The position numbers and the translations under genes are program-made. From contig CP136065.1 in NCBI GenBank assembly GCA_032622095.1, positions 19,890,134 to 19,954,133 of the forward strand: 64,000 nucleotides of DNA, in the 5' to 3' direction. Below are positions 27,201 to 31,896 of this stretch, piece by piece (position 1 is the stretch's first letter; each line of letters opens with the position of its first letter). Under the pieces are notes generated by a model that saw nothing but the letters and a program-made list of their open reading frames with translations, ran no database searches and was not told the DNA's origin. Source of the DNA: Siphonodentalium dalli (lineage: Eukaryota; Mollusca; Scaphopoda; Gadilida; Siphonodentaliidae).

Positions 27201-30200
27201 TGCATGTAACAACATCCATCTGTCTGCTCAAACAATCCACATTGTTTCTCATTTACCTGTGGTATTTTGACAATGGAACTCAATGACGGAATGAATTCCA
27301 CTAGAATCAAGTTATATTTTTGCTTGTCAGAGTTAGGACTCCCTTCTCTATGGCTGTTATACAATTTGGCATCATATCAAAGATGTCAGTTGCTAAATTG
27401 AGATTTTATTTGGCCACAGTAGGTCACCATAGGGGCAATATTGAAATTAAGTTCCATTGTCTTCAGAATATGCCCAATTATGTTAAGGATTGGGGCATTG
27501 GTACGTACCTGCCATTGCCCTTGTTATTTTTGTGTGTTGATAATCCCTCATAAAAGTCATTACTGTGTTTTGTGCAAATGAACTGACAATAATTTATAAA
27601 TTTTCTGATTTCATTTCTCCAGGTAAACTTAATAGAAGATTACAACAGATTCTACATGGTGTTTGAATCAGTCACTCCAGATGTCGCTTTATCTCAAAAG
27701 GAAGATATTAGACTAGCTCTCCAGAATTCAATCCAAAAGATAGTGATTATTGAAAGGATCGAGGCCCGTAGATACCTCGATTATGCTAACGTACTGCAGG
27801 CTGATTTACAAAGGTAAACATCCATTTATTGCATGATATCCATCTAAACAAGCTCAACTTCTCTAGGCTTGATCTAGCACATGAACCAAAGATTGAAACC
27901 AACTTAAGGGAACCAACTTTTCATACAACTACATCAGTTATCTTTATCATATACTTAGTTGACTCTGGCTAGGGGCATTCAAATCATAAATCCAGATAAA
28001 TATATTATATCCAAGATGATAAGACTGGAGCTTCTCGTATTTGTGCCAATGCATTCTCTTATATATGCAAGTTGCCCATAGGGCGCCTCGCATATATAAG
28101 ATAATACATTGGCCTAACAATATTTACCTTGACCTTGTAAGCCAGTGCTTTCTCTTATATATGCGAGGCTCCCTATCCTATACAAGAGAATGCTCTGGCA
28201 CATGGTCTTAAATACTGCACCAGCGCAGCTCCCGTCATGAAAGGGTTAAATATCTCAGTATTTTTTACTCTTAAATATCTCAATATTTTTACTGTGTTAA
28301 TGGTTCCTGTTCGGCAGCAGATAGTCACTTCTTTCTTCCTTCTCTATACTGATTATAACTTATACAGAACAGATCTGTTGCACATCCATCTCATTATAGT
28401 GATTCCAAGCTGACGATAATTCACATTTACTGTTGATCACTCATTTTATCGGTATTTCTTTTCAGCACGGACGTCATATTTGTGGTTGCTGAAACAGGAC
28501 CTGACTATACTTTAAGGAACAACACTGAGTATGTATCTATTAGCTAATGTCGCCATGTGTAACAAGTGTCATATTCACAGTTCCCTATCTAGTATTTACA
28601 ATTAAAATTATACAAATGCATAGCTTTTATTGCAGCTTTAGCCTACAACCTGCTACAACACTAAATTCAGATTTGATATGCATATTAAAGCCACATGGCG
28701 GTTTGCATATGTAATATATGATATATACATGTATAGTATGATATTTATAACATATAATTAAGAGCCCATATTGCTAAATCCAGTAATAATTTGACGTTCT
28801 TTAGTATGGAATGATGCATATCATTTTATATTAGCTGTGCCCTATGTCACTAGCAGGCCTCTGAATTTTCTTTGTTTTATTTCACAGTACCCTGAATGCT
28901 GTTGTACAAATAGACGGAGTTGTCGGAATATTCAGAAAAGCATACCAGGCACGTGAAATTAAAGGAATATCAAGTCAGCTCGCACTGCACGGTGCAGCAC
29001 GAGGAATCGGAATATCAAAGACCCACACATGGTGGCAGCAGGATCCATGGGCGGCTTTCATCGCATTAGCGGTCCTCGTTATCCTCCTCGGACTGGCATC
29101 GATCGTCATCCTCATGTACTCATGGTCAAAGTGAGTTAGAAATTAATCACATTTTTTGTATTCTGTATATGTTGTCTCTTGGTCTTCTTTAACTGACATT
29201 GATTGTCATCCTTGTGTATTCATGGCCAAAGTGAGTTAGAAATTAATCAAGTTTTTTTTATAATCGGCATATGGTTTTTTTTTTCCTTATATATAAAGAG
29301 GTAGGTCTGGTTTTGAATTAAAATCAGTAAATACATTCTCGGAATCCATAAAGACATTATGCACTTGTTCAGGTGCATAAAACTGATAAGTTAATATTAA
29401 GGCGCTATGCCAACTGGAGTAAATTCTGAGTAATGTAACATTCTAATAACATTGCCAAAAATCTCAAGCAAATCGACCGTACCACTCAGTAGAAAACATC
29501 ATCTGAACTACCCGCAATTGAAAATATTTGCTTCTCGATTCAGGACGCAACTTAATGCAAACAATTTTGCCACCGAAAGTGACTGCATTTAATTAGTATA
29601 TAATAATGATGGTGTGTGTGTCAATTTTGATATAATATTTGTAAAAATAACTACGTTGAGCAAGTTTATTCTCCACTTCAATATGATCACCCTACCGGTG
29701 TGTTTCTCATCACTTTAATGACATGGAATCCCAATGGCTAGTTTTAGTGGTTACCAAGGAAACATTTTGTACATTAAATATATTGATCATTTGAATGCAT
29801 ATTGTTTGCTTCAGTTAGTTTTTCTGACTTTCATTTTGCTTTGTTATCTGTATGTTGTCGCTTACAATATGGGTACGCAGAAATCCTTGGAATATTCCCA
29901 TGGGATAAATTCATAATTTTTTTTAACAATTGTTTATGTATAATGAAAGTAAATAATCTTCATATATAAAAACAAAATATTTTTGCCACCACGATACACT
30001 ACTTGTATCTTATAATTACAATCCAATTTATAACACCATAAATTTTCTGTTACAGCTATAGAATGTATCTGACCAAATTTCGAGCCTACAACCAAACATA
30101 TGACAACAACACAATATTCAATGAAGCTCCAAGTTTCTTGAGGGAATATGAGACTCAGGTAGGTTTTAGCTTCACAAATGTATTACATTAGGTTAAAAAA

Positions 30201-31320
30201 ATAATTATTGTGTCACATGAAATATCTGTAATGGTTGCTGACAGATGTCCATTTTAGCTCTGGTAACTGTGGACTTTCTTGTCAAAAAAAATAGTTACAA
30301 AACATTTTCTAAACAACACTTATTTATTTGTCAATTCCAAGCTGAAAATTTCTAATTCGCTACATAATATGATGAATGCTGTCAACATTATTTTCAAATA
30401 AATCTTTTGTAGAATTAAATGTCCAATTCAATTTAGTAAACTCAATCATCAATTGAATTTATTGCACCAAATTACTTCATGAAATCATGCAAGTGAATCC
30501 AGACATGTCAAAATGTTCTCAGAAATATATCGGTAATATTCAATATTACTCCATGCAAAAGTAAAAAATTTAATTTTCTTTAAAAATGGATCTTAATTAG
30601 GTTTGTTTGCTATGTGTGAAAACATAATTTGCTAAACATACAATGTTTCTTTACAGAGTATGAATATGTACCTGCCTGGAAGAGAGGACGAGCAGATACA
30701 TGCACTTGGAGAAATCAATGCAATGATTGCTGATGAACAACCGGTCAAGGTCAAAAACCCTGTTTATGAAGAGTAAGTTTACACTTTCAGATGTCAGATC
30801 GATTGGATGTTGTGTCAGGCATGAATTTCCAACTGTTGAAAATATTGAGGAAATGAGACACACCAAACCATCCTGTCATCCAAATCTCTGCCCAAGTGTA
30901 CTTGTAGGGGTGGGGGAACGCAGGGGTTGGGGAAGCAGGGGTTGTACTTTTAGTCATATCTCAACATTCATACCTCATTGCGAAGCATTGGCTCAGTCTT
31001 TATGGCATTGCAGGAATCAATCTTGTTTAGACAGGTACGCTGGTGCCATTATGGCCACTCACCAATTTGTATTAAATTCAGACTCAAAATTTTAAGATTT
31101 GACAAAAATTCCAGGTTAATTTGTCACTAATTTTTTTTTTAATAAATCTCTCTTTACTAAAATGTTGGTAACGCCCTCCAAGTTGACGGATGTGCCCAAG
31201 AACTGTTATTTGTTTGACCTCTTTCAGCCATTCAGCAGAATACTCATAAGTCTATTGCTTGTTTTCAGAGAGATCACACCAAGAGAAACAGAATATCAAG
31301 ATACAACAACAACTCTCTAA
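1..31320 (+). CDS. Giant non-classical cadherin, 3' part (49 exons, 2,599 codons visible)
   Basis: This is a large single-pass cell-surface cadherin, expected to form extracellular adhesive or tip-link-like filaments. Forty-nine GT-AG exons join into an uninterrupted 7,800-nt frame that is exactly divisible by three and ends at TAA 31318-31320. In order it encodes about 22 EC repeats (visible residues 1 to about 2345), a membrane-adjacent alpha/beta domain (about 2345-2460), a transmembrane helix (about 2484-2505) and a tail of about 90 residues with NPVY and C-terminal TTL. EC repeats keep F-x-I-x3-TG-x-I and A-x-D-x-D but mostly lack DxNDN. No EGF, laminin-G or catenin-binding region is seen. 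The membrane-adjacent domain, NPxY and PDZ ligand resemble the cadherin-23/protocadherin-15 class; this assignment is inferred from layout. The gene is 5' truncated by the window edge. Confidence 0.93.
405..812. repeat. 68-bp satellite, 6 copies, in cadherin intron 1
   Basis: The unit starts AACCCTTTCTATACTAAA and repeats at 405, 473, 541, 609, 677 and 745, exactly 68 bp apart. The first five copies look essentially identical. The sixth differs (GCATCATTGATGAG, CCCTCAGGCAATGC) and resembles the large array at 59.8-61.9 kb. Confidence 0.97.
880..990. repeat. Satellite-flanking module, copy 1
   Basis: A segment with TGTTGTCTGCTTATAT, ATAGACCATTCC and TGGGAGAATCCATTTAGTA. Related segments occur at 1497, 26182 (reverse), 33246 and 61915. 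It follows the satellite here and at 61.9 kb, so the array looks like the core of a dispersed element. Confidence 0.7.
1251..1433 (+). CDS. Cadherin exon 2 (RN linker)
   Basis: 183 nt, phase 0/0, residues 85-145. It begins LQVVAFD, has linker VIRNPAAPAF, and ends in DADG at the intron. Acceptor TTACAG, donor GTAAGT. Confidence 0.9.
1497..1600. repeat. Satellite-flanking module, solo copy 2
   Basis: Solo copy in the intron after exon 2: ATCCCTCCAAATGAATAATA, TTCCAATGTATA, TGAATGGGAGAATC. No satellite is attached. Confidence 0.65.
1719..1841 (+). CDS. Cadherin exon 3
   Basis: 123 nt, phase 0/0, residues 146-186. VSYSI, then FYITPSTGDIYLR, the conserved F-x-I-x3-TG-x-I core of an EC repeat. 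Acceptor TTTCAG, donor GTAAAT. Confidence 0.9.
2205..2387 (+). CDS. Cadherin exon 4 (deviant linker)
   Basis: 183 nt, phase 0/0, residues 187-247. FTVQAKD start; linker NVQPNQAPFF lacks the usual Arg; EARDSDLI end. Acceptor TTCCAG, donor GTAAGT. Confidence 0.9.
2789..2911 (+). CDS. Cadherin exon 5
   Basis: 123 nt, phase 0/0, residues 248-288. YTITGVAPAPSYFTIN and TGAIS, a PAPS-FF class short exon with DLMTD near its end. Acceptor TTTCAG, donor GTAAGC. Confidence 0.9.
3202..3390 (+). CDS. Cadherin exon 6 (RN linker)
   Basis: 189 nt, phase 0/0, residues 289-351. LEVMVYD, linker VLRNPNSPAF, end DLDG. Acceptor CAACAG, donor GTAAGT. The following 646-bp intron shows no recognisable repeat. Confidence 0.9.
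4037..4159 (+). CDS. Cadherin exon 7
   Basis: 123 nt, phase 0/0, residues 352-392. IEYSMTG, then VYLNPETGSLSLVKSL. Acceptor TTTCAG, donor GTAAGT. Confidence 0.9.
4455..4640 (+). CDS. Cadherin exon 8 (RD linker)
   Basis: 186 nt, phase 0/0, residues 393-454. FTVIASD start, linker VLRDRAEPVF, end DVDSR. Acceptor TTACAG, donor GTAAGA. Confidence 0.9.
5060..5188 (+). CDS. Cadherin exon 9
   Basis: 129 nt, phase 0/0, residues 455-497. YPAPTFFSLNRNTGRITL, PAPS-FF class. Acceptor TTTCAG, donor GTAAGC. The following intron holds a repeat also seen in the intron after exon 24. Confidence 0.9.
5340..5510. repeat. Dispersed repeat shared with the intron after exon 24
   Basis: ATCAATATTAATTGATAGAA, CATATTCATTATTTTATACC and the following AAGAAGATA resemble 15040-15185. 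No terminal repeats recognised. Confidence 0.45.
5626..5808 (+). CDS. Cadherin exon 10 (RN linker)
   Basis: 183 nt, phase 0/0, residues 498-558. LNVRAYD start, linker IVRNVNRPAF, end DADN. The SSYRKTISERF segment closely resembles exon 22. Acceptor TTTCAG, donor GTAAGT. Confidence 0.9.
6292..6423 (+). CDS. Cadherin exon 11
   Basis: 132 nt, phase 0/0, residues 559-602. VTYGLLE, then FFYINRHTGTIYLRR, the TG-x-IYLR class. Acceptor TCACAG, donor GTAAGT. Confidence 0.9.
6823..7008 (+). CDS. Cadherin exon 12 (RD linker)
   Basis: 186 nt, phase 0/0, residues 603-664. MIAKAVD start, linker VTRDLFVPQF, end DQDLV. Acceptor CTACAG, donor GTAAGT. The following intron holds a hairpin element copy (7153-7269). 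Confidence 0.9.
7153..7269. mobile_element. Foldback element, short copy
   Basis: Terminal inverted repeats TTAACCCCTTTCATGA / TCATGGAAGGGTTAA. It retains one half-hairpin (GCCAGTGCAATCTCTTATAA, GCGAGTCTCCCATAGGGAG). Reduced member of the family at 19029, 22682, 28021 and 31386. Confidence 0.7.
7421..7540 (+). CDS. Cadherin exon 13
   Basis: 120 nt, phase 0/0, residues 665-704. VVGDPPAPSFFRVDQQGN, PAPS-FF class; the usual TG is QG here. Acceptor TCGCAG, donor GTATGT. Confidence 0.9.
7911..8093 (+). CDS. Cadherin exon 14 (RN linker)
   Basis: 183 nt, phase 0/0, residues 705-765. LRITAHD start, linker VRRNVNIPQF, end DADD. Acceptor TTTCAG, donor GTAAGT. Confidence 0.9.
8395..8421. repeat. (ATT)9 microsatellite
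   Basis: Nine perfect ATT units in the intron between exons 14 and 15. Confidence 0.95.
8534..8659 (+). CDS. Cadherin exon 15
   Basis: 126 nt, phase 0/0, residues 766-807. It contains one of only six cysteines in the ectodomain (NRCQSALYL); the first codon of exon 16 is another, in the same repeat. GTFYLRENL end. Acceptor TTACAG, donor GTAAGT. Confidence 0.88.
9003..9191 (+). CDS. Cadherin exon 16 (RD linker)
   Basis: 189 nt, phase 0/0, residues 808-870. CNVVVMD start, linker VERDTNYPVF. It ends SRINS, having lost the DxD motif. Acceptor TTACAG, donor GTGAGT. The following intron has an internal duplication. Confidence 0.88.
9300..9612. repeat. Intronic direct duplication
   Basis: CATAGAGAAACAA, CACTAACTGAATTTC and ACCACTAAGTTTAC recur in order about 190 bp apart within the intron after exon 16. 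Confidence 0.7.
9712..9840 (+). CDS. Cadherin exon 17
   Basis: 129 nt, phase 0/0, residues 871-913. YPSPSFFAVNGYTGQISV, PAPS-FF class with DLRKD. Acceptor ACTCAG, donor GTAAGT. Confidence 0.9.
10153..10335 (+). CDS. Cadherin exon 18 (RN linker)
   Basis: 183 nt, phase 0/0, residues 914-974. LRINAYN start, linker VRRNINGPVFF, end DMDN. Acceptor TTCCAG, donor GTAAGT. Confidence 0.9.
10701..10832 (+). CDS. Cadherin exon 19
   Basis: 132 nt, phase 0/0, residues 975-1018. It carries two cysteines (ITCSLAG and ELCML) within one repeat, probably disulfide-paired. TG is lost in this copy. Acceptor TTGCAG, donor GTGAGT. Confidence 0.85.
11271..11459 (+). CDS. Cadherin exon 20 (RD linker)
   Basis: 189 nt, phase 0/0, residues 1019-1081. 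LNVLATD start, linker VLRDLSIPTF, end DQDRK. Acceptor TCACAG, donor GTGAAT. The following 1,089-bp intron holds a TTAA-site element (11497-11865) and, after it, an 18-bp direct repeat near 11907 and 11945. Confidence 0.88.
11497..11865. mobile_element. TTAA-site MITE, family 3, copy 1
   Basis: Flanked by TTAA at 11493-11496 and 11866-11869. It begins AGTGATGTGAAACACTCCGG and ends GAACAAGTACATAATATGTCT. Two further copies lie at 29352 and 48041 in the opposite orientation. TTAA duplications are typical of piggyBac-type elements; no transposase is present. Confidence 0.85.
12549..12677 (+). CDS. Cadherin exon 21
   Basis: 129 nt, phase 0/0, residues 1082-1124. EALSFFRLDAKTGHVYV and LMSD. Acceptor TTGTAG, donor GTAAGT. 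Confidence 0.88.
13135..13317 (+). CDS. Cadherin exon 22 (RN linker)
   Basis: 183 nt, phase 0/0, residues 1125-1185. AIVEVYD start, linker VVRNQNSPVL (Phe replaced by Leu), ASSYRRIITERF as in exon 10, end DTDG. Acceptor TTTCAG, donor GTGAGT. Confidence 0.9.
13667..13789 (+). CDS. Cadherin exon 23
   Basis: 123 nt, phase 0/0, residues 1186-1226. YFSLSHETGTIYLRRDL, TG-x-IYLR class. Acceptor TTATAG, donor GTGAGT. The following intron (13790-14264) shows no recognisable repeat. Confidence 0.9.
14265..14456 (+). CDS. Cadherin exon 24 (KD linker)
   Basis: 192 nt, phase 0/0, residues 1227-1290. FVVRVYD start, linker VTKDSGPLQF (Lys for Arg, Pro shifted), end DPDNA. Acceptor TTGCAG, donor GTAAGT. 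The following 791-bp intron holds a minisatellite. Confidence 0.88.
14515..14613. repeat. 23-24 bp minisatellite
   Basis: Four copies of AAAACAGGATGTGTACCA with variable spacers (AAACA or CTGTGTAC), in the intron after exon 24. Confidence 0.92.
15040..15190. repeat. Dispersed repeat, second copy
   Basis: Partner of the repeat at 5340-5510: AATATTAATTGATAAAA, TCATATTTATTATTTTATACC, GAGAAGAGATA. Confidence 0.45.
15248..15376 (+). CDS. Cadherin exon 25
   Basis: 129 nt, phase 0/0, residues 1291-1333. YHPDSSYFYINSVSGGIRV; SG replaces TG. Acceptor TGCCAG, donor GTAAGA. The following intron shows no recognisable repeat. Confidence 0.88.
15799..15984 (+). CDS. Cadherin exon 26 (KN linker)
   Basis: 186 nt, phase 0/0, residues 1334-1395. 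LLVTAYD start, linker IEKNLDSPAF, end ASDNDIK. Acceptor TTTCAG, donor GTAACT. Confidence 0.9.
16262..16384 (+). CDS. Cadherin exon 27
   Basis: 123 nt, phase 0/0, residues 1396-1436. VFYYKNLGGDAFSVDSRTG, then HIRI. Acceptor TTTCAG, donor GTAAGA. The following intron shows no recognisable repeat. Confidence 0.88.
16879..17067 (+). CDS. Cadherin exon 28 (RN linker)
   Basis: 189 nt, phase 0/0, residues 1437-1499. LQIVASD start, linker ILRNSGTPSF, end DSDSQ. The TTATAG acceptor at 16878 was preferred over TTACAG at 16884 because it restores the L-x-V-x-A-x-D start shared by its paralogues. Donor GTATGC. Confidence 0.87.
17520..17654 (+). CDS. Cadherin exon 29
   Basis: 135 nt, phase 0/0, residues 1500-1544. 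IKYSITAP, then YFSINTDTGAISARV. Acceptor TTTTAG, unusual donor GTTTGT. The next intron holds the relic copy of exon 32. Confidence 0.87.
17897..18140 (+). pseudogene. Relic duplicate of cadherin exon 32, split by a MITE
   Basis: 17897-17938 and 18113-18140 together reproduce about 70 nt of exon 32 (19617-19685). The stretch GCAACAGTCCGCCTCCGAGT and the later ACCAACACACCACTGTTC are identical to the parent. It sits in the intron between exons 29 and 30 and is broken at a TA by a 174-bp element, so it cannot be coding. Confidence 0.93.
17939..18112. mobile_element. TA-site MITE inside the relic exon
   Basis: 174 bp with 30-bp terminal inverted repeats beginning CAGTAATG (about two mismatches) and flanking TA at 17937-17938 and 18113-18114. 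TA duplication is typical of Tc1/mariner-type transposition. Exon 32 gives the empty site. A truncated relative lies at 25729. Confidence 0.93.
18283..18462 (+). CDS. Cadherin exon 30 (deviant linker)
   Basis: 180 nt, phase 0/0, residues 1545-1604. LTIRASD start, linker ISRAGLPYF, end ATDPRN. Acceptor TTCTAG, donor GTGAGT. The following intron shows no recognisable repeat. Confidence 0.88.
18899..19015 (+). CDS. Cadherin exon 31
   Basis: 117 nt, phase 0/0, residues 1605-1643, the shortest of the short-exon class. LEYDITDY, then LFSIDKDTGLISL. Acceptor TTACAG, donor GTATGT. A hairpin element follows in the intron. Confidence 0.88.
19029..19196. mobile_element. Foldback element, copy 2
   Basis: Central hairpin TGTGCCAATGCATTCTCTT / AAGGGAATGCACTGGCACA in the intron after exon 31. 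The left end TTAACCCC is clear, the right end is decayed. Confidence 0.8.
19591..19773 (+). CDS. Cadherin exon 32 (RN linker; parent of a relic copy)
   Basis: 183 nt, phase 0/0, residues 1644-1704. IQITAYR start, linker VIRNTNTPLF, end DLDT. About 70 nt of this exon (about 19617-19685) recur 1.6 kb upstream in another intron. Acceptor TTTCAG, donor GTAAGC. The following intron shows no recognisable repeat. Confidence 0.9.
20240..20386 (+). CDS. Cadherin exon 33
   Basis: 147 nt, phase 0/0, residues 1705-1753, about 8 residues longer than most of its class. IVYSIEDG, then YFYINPHSGSLSVIK. It restores a GSNGAIVYSI start close to the canonical D-x-G-x-N-G loop. Acceptor TTACAG, donor GTTAGT. The following intron shows no recognisable repeat. 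Confidence 0.9.
20740..20922 (+). CDS. Cadherin exon 34 (RN linker)
   Basis: 183 nt, phase 0/0, residues 1754-1814. FNVAATD start, linker VMRNKFSPEF, end DDDN. Acceptor TTACAG, donor GTATGT. The following intron shows no recognisable repeat. Confidence 0.9.
21305..21427 (+). CDS. Cadherin exon 35
   Basis: 123 nt, phase 0/0, residues 1815-1855. ITYSSESPLPASTYFSID, then TGRITI. Acceptor TTACAG, donor GTAAGT. The following intron shows no recognisable repeat. Confidence 0.9.
21765..21962 (+). CDS. Cadherin exon 36 (RN linker)
   Basis: 198 nt, phase 0/0, residues 1856-1921. IIAKATD start, linker VRRNPATPRF, end DTDSAN. Acceptor TTCCAG, donor GTAAGT. The following 484-bp intron shows no recognisable repeat. 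Confidence 0.9.
22447..22593 (+). CDS. Cadherin exon 37
   Basis: 147 nt, phase 0/0, residues 1922-1970. ELIYSIISGDT, then YFVISTTDGSIYL. Acceptor CTGTAG, donor GTAAGT. The large hairpin element lies in the next intron. Confidence 0.9.
22682..23082. mobile_element. Double-hairpin foldback element, best copy
   Basis: Outer ends TTAACCCTTTACCCAACA / GTTGGGTAAAGGGTTAA. Two internal near-perfect hairpins (22831-22904 and 22978-23053) have arms GCCAATGCATTCTCTTATAT...GCGAG and are inverted copies of each other, so the element can fold either as two small hairpins or as one long one. Lies in the intron after exon 37. Confidence 0.93.
23422..23625 (+). CDS. Cadherin exon 38 (RN linker)
   Basis: 204 nt, phase 0/0, residues 1971-2038. 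MTVRVTDSG start, linker FIRNANRPMF, end DTDIEDPINGD, which restores a longer canonical-like loop. Acceptor TTGCAG, donor GTAAGT. The following intron shows no recognisable repeat. Confidence 0.9.
23896..24149 (+). CDS. Cadherin exon 39 (fused, breaks the exon pattern)
   Basis: 254 nt, phase 0/2, residues 2039-2123. It runs through a whole repeat body: IEYIIDRDYP, YFDVNSAG, FMIIAID, then a linker without PxF (NVRKTAGRNTGLGF). The intron that normally sits before the A-x-D strand is absent, and phases change from here on. Acceptor TTTCAG, donor GTGAGT. The following intron shows no recognisable repeat. Confidence 0.87.
24653..24795 (+). CDS. Cadherin exon 40
   Basis: 143 nt, phase 2/1, residues 2123-2171. 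VVDVKENS start; a single cysteine (PVSCQILYV) probably pairs with that in exon 41. Acceptor CGACAG, donor GTAAAT. The following 588-bp intron shows no recognisable repeat. Confidence 0.87.
25384..25530 (+). CDS. Cadherin exon 41
   Basis: 147 nt, phase 1/1, residues 2171-2220. FNVQPSSDGRNCIL, then AIDNLDYETTNRYNITIQV. LDYE is a canonical cadherin calcium-site motif not seen in the upstream repeats. Acceptor TTTCAG, donor GTACAT. The next intron holds a truncated MITE. Confidence 0.88.
25729..25885. mobile_element. Truncated TA-site MITE
   Basis: It starts CAGTAATACTCTAATTAATC next to TA, like the element at 17939, and contains a direct repeat of ATGGCTTGTTGCCATTCATC. The right terminal repeat is missing. 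Confidence 0.75.
25971..26131 (+). CDS. Cadherin exon 42 (the only canonical linker)
   Basis: 161 nt, phase 1/0, residues 2220-2273. It holds the one fully canonical calcium-binding linker of the visible gene, VEDQNDNSPTF. Acceptor TTGCAG, donor GTGAGA. Confidence 0.92.
26182..26262. repeat. Satellite-flanking module, reverse copy
   Basis: TACTGAATGGATTCTCCCAT and CAGTTATATAATTATTC are the reverse complement of the module at 880-990 and 33246-33362. Intron after exon 42. Confidence 0.6.
26483..26695 (+). CDS. Cadherin exon 43 (last EC repeat)
   Basis: 213 nt, phase 0/0, residues 2274-2344. VSDADSGVYGRT is a canonical DxDxG loop; then YFNLDANNKLYT and EVFDMDPDTP. Its 3' end and donor (ATCAGA|GTAAGT) are repeated in tandem in the intron. 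Acceptor TGTCAG. Confidence 0.9.
26680..26872 (+). repeat. 50-bp tandem repeat spanning the exon 43 splice donor (4 copies)
   Basis: The unit CAAGCAACTATCAGAGTAAG...GTATAATAA occurs four times with period 49-50 bp. The first copy is the real exon end and donor; the other three repeat the same ATCAGA|GTAAGT site within the intron. Read-through meets TAA 12 nt after the first donor. Confidence 0.97.
26873..27622 (+). other. Long intron remainder, no recognised content
   Basis: The rest of the intron between exons 43 and 44. I see no repeat family or coding exon here. Confidence 0.5.
27623..27813 (+). CDS. Cadherin exon 44 (membrane-adjacent domain)
   Basis: 191 nt, phase 0/2, residues 2345-2408. 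A strand RFYMVFESV, a predicted helix (about SQKEDIRLALQNSIQ), then a strand IVIIERIEARRY: a beta-alpha-beta layout like the ferredoxin-like membrane-adjacent domain of cadherin-23/protocadherin-15 (inference). Acceptor CTCCAG, donor GTAAAC. Confidence 0.88.
28021..28249. mobile_element. Double-hairpin foldback element, copy 4
   Basis: Two diverged hairpins (TGTGCCAATGCATTCTCTTA and GCCAGTGCTTTCTCTTATAT arms). Right end CCCGTCATGAAAGGGTTAA; left terminus decayed. Intron after exon 44. Confidence 0.82.
28466..28528 (+). CDS. Cadherin exon 45 (membrane-adjacent domain)
   Basis: 63 nt, phase 2/2, residues 2408-2429. Strand DVIFVVAETGP. The joined frame across both introns is open and keeps the domain reading. 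Acceptor TTTCAG, donor GTATGT. Confidence 0.85.
28888..29130 (+). CDS. Cadherin exon 46 (transmembrane helix)
   Basis: 243 nt, phase 2/2, residues 2429-2510. It ends the membrane-adjacent domain, then TWWQQDPW and a hydrophobic stretch at about 2484-2505 (AAFIALAVLVILLG and onward) ending MYSWSN. Acceptor TCACAG, donor GTGAGT. The last ~40 nt plus donor are duplicated 100 bp downstream. Confidence 0.92.
29191..29250 (+). pseudogene. Duplicate of exon 46 3' end and donor
   Basis: Repeats 29091-29150 exactly 100 bp downstream: CTGACATTGATTGTCATCCT and AAAGTGAGTTAGAAATTAAT. It includes a second intact GTGAGT donor but no acceptor. Confidence 0.93.
29352..29714. mobile_element. TTAA-site MITE, family 3, copy 2
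   Basis: Inverted relative to 11497-11865: AGACATTATGCACTTGTTC, AGGCGCTATGCCAACTGGAG, CCTACCGGTGTGTTTCTCAT. Right TTAA is intact at 29715; the left is ATAA. Intron after exon 46. Confidence 0.85.
30056..30158 (+). CDS. Cadherin exon 47 (cytoplasmic tail)
   Basis: 103 nt, phase 2/0, residues 2510-2544. It begins NYRMYLTKFRAYNQTY, a basic juxtamembrane segment. Acceptor TTACAG, donor GTAGGT. The following intron (30159-30656) shows no recognisable repeat. Confidence 0.88.
30657..30772 (+). CDS. Cadherin exon 48 (cytoplasmic tail, NPxY)
   Basis: 116 nt, phase 0/2, residues 2545-2583. It contains KNPVYE, an NPxY-type motif (known PTB-domain or endocytic-adaptor ligand). Acceptor TTACAG, donor GTAAGT. 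A longer open frame reads into the intron from here but is not coding. The following 496-bp intron shows no recognisable repeat. Confidence 0.88.
31269..31320 (+). CDS. Cadherin exon 49 (C-terminus, PDZ ligand)
   Basis: 52 nt ending in TAA, residues 2583-2599. The C-terminus DTTTTL fits a class I PDZ ligand (S/T-x-hydrophobic). Acceptor TTTCAG at 31268. Confidence 0.88.
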
Positions 31321-31385
31321 CTCACAGATAGGAAAACGAATTATCAGGGGCAGCATTCAAAGAGACACAGAATATAATGTGCCAC

Positions 31386-31672
31386 TTAACCATTCCATGA
31401 CTTGAGCTTCCACCACATGACTGGAGCTTCCTGAAAATTTGTGAAAACCCTGTGCCAATGCATTCTCTTATATATGCTAGTCTCCCATAGAGAGCCTGGC
31501 ATATATAAGAAAATACATTGGCCTACAATTTTTAACTTGACCTTGTAAGCCAGTGCACTCTCTTATACATGTATATGCGAGGCACCCTATGCGAGACTTG
31601 CATATATAAGAGAATGCACTGACACAGGGTCTTAATGCTGCACCAGCACTGTTCCCGTCATTAAAGGGTTAA
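31386..31672. mobile_element. Double-hairpin foldback element in the cadherin 3' UTR
   Basis: Begins 66 bp after the stop. Hairpin arms TGTGCCAATGCATTCTCTTA and AAGAGAATGCACTGACACA; end CCCGTCATTAAAGGGTTAA. It would be transcribed as part of the mature mRNA. Confidence 0.87.
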
Positions 31673-31790
31673 ACATATCAAGTTTTTTCATGTTTTCCTT
31701 GATAGCATAACTTGTCAAACTACCTCACACATATTATAAATTTATTTATCGATCTCGGGGATAGTTTTATAAGCATTCTTCTGTCTAAAA

Positions 31791-31796
31791 AATAAA
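31791..31796 (+). promoter_or_regulatory. Upstream polyadenylation signal candidate
   Basis: AATAAA about 470 bp after the stop, in AT-rich sequence. Confidence 0.35.
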
Positions 31797-31896
31797 ATGT
31801 TTTATTTATGTCTCATATACATGTAATATTATGAAAAAATCTACAGAATAGTTTTATAATTTCATACACAGATAATTTATATTGTCATTAATTCAG

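Noticed and set aside
30727-31095. 122-codon plus-strand ORF
   Set aside because: It overlaps cadherin exon 48 in another frame and runs into the intron; no domain.
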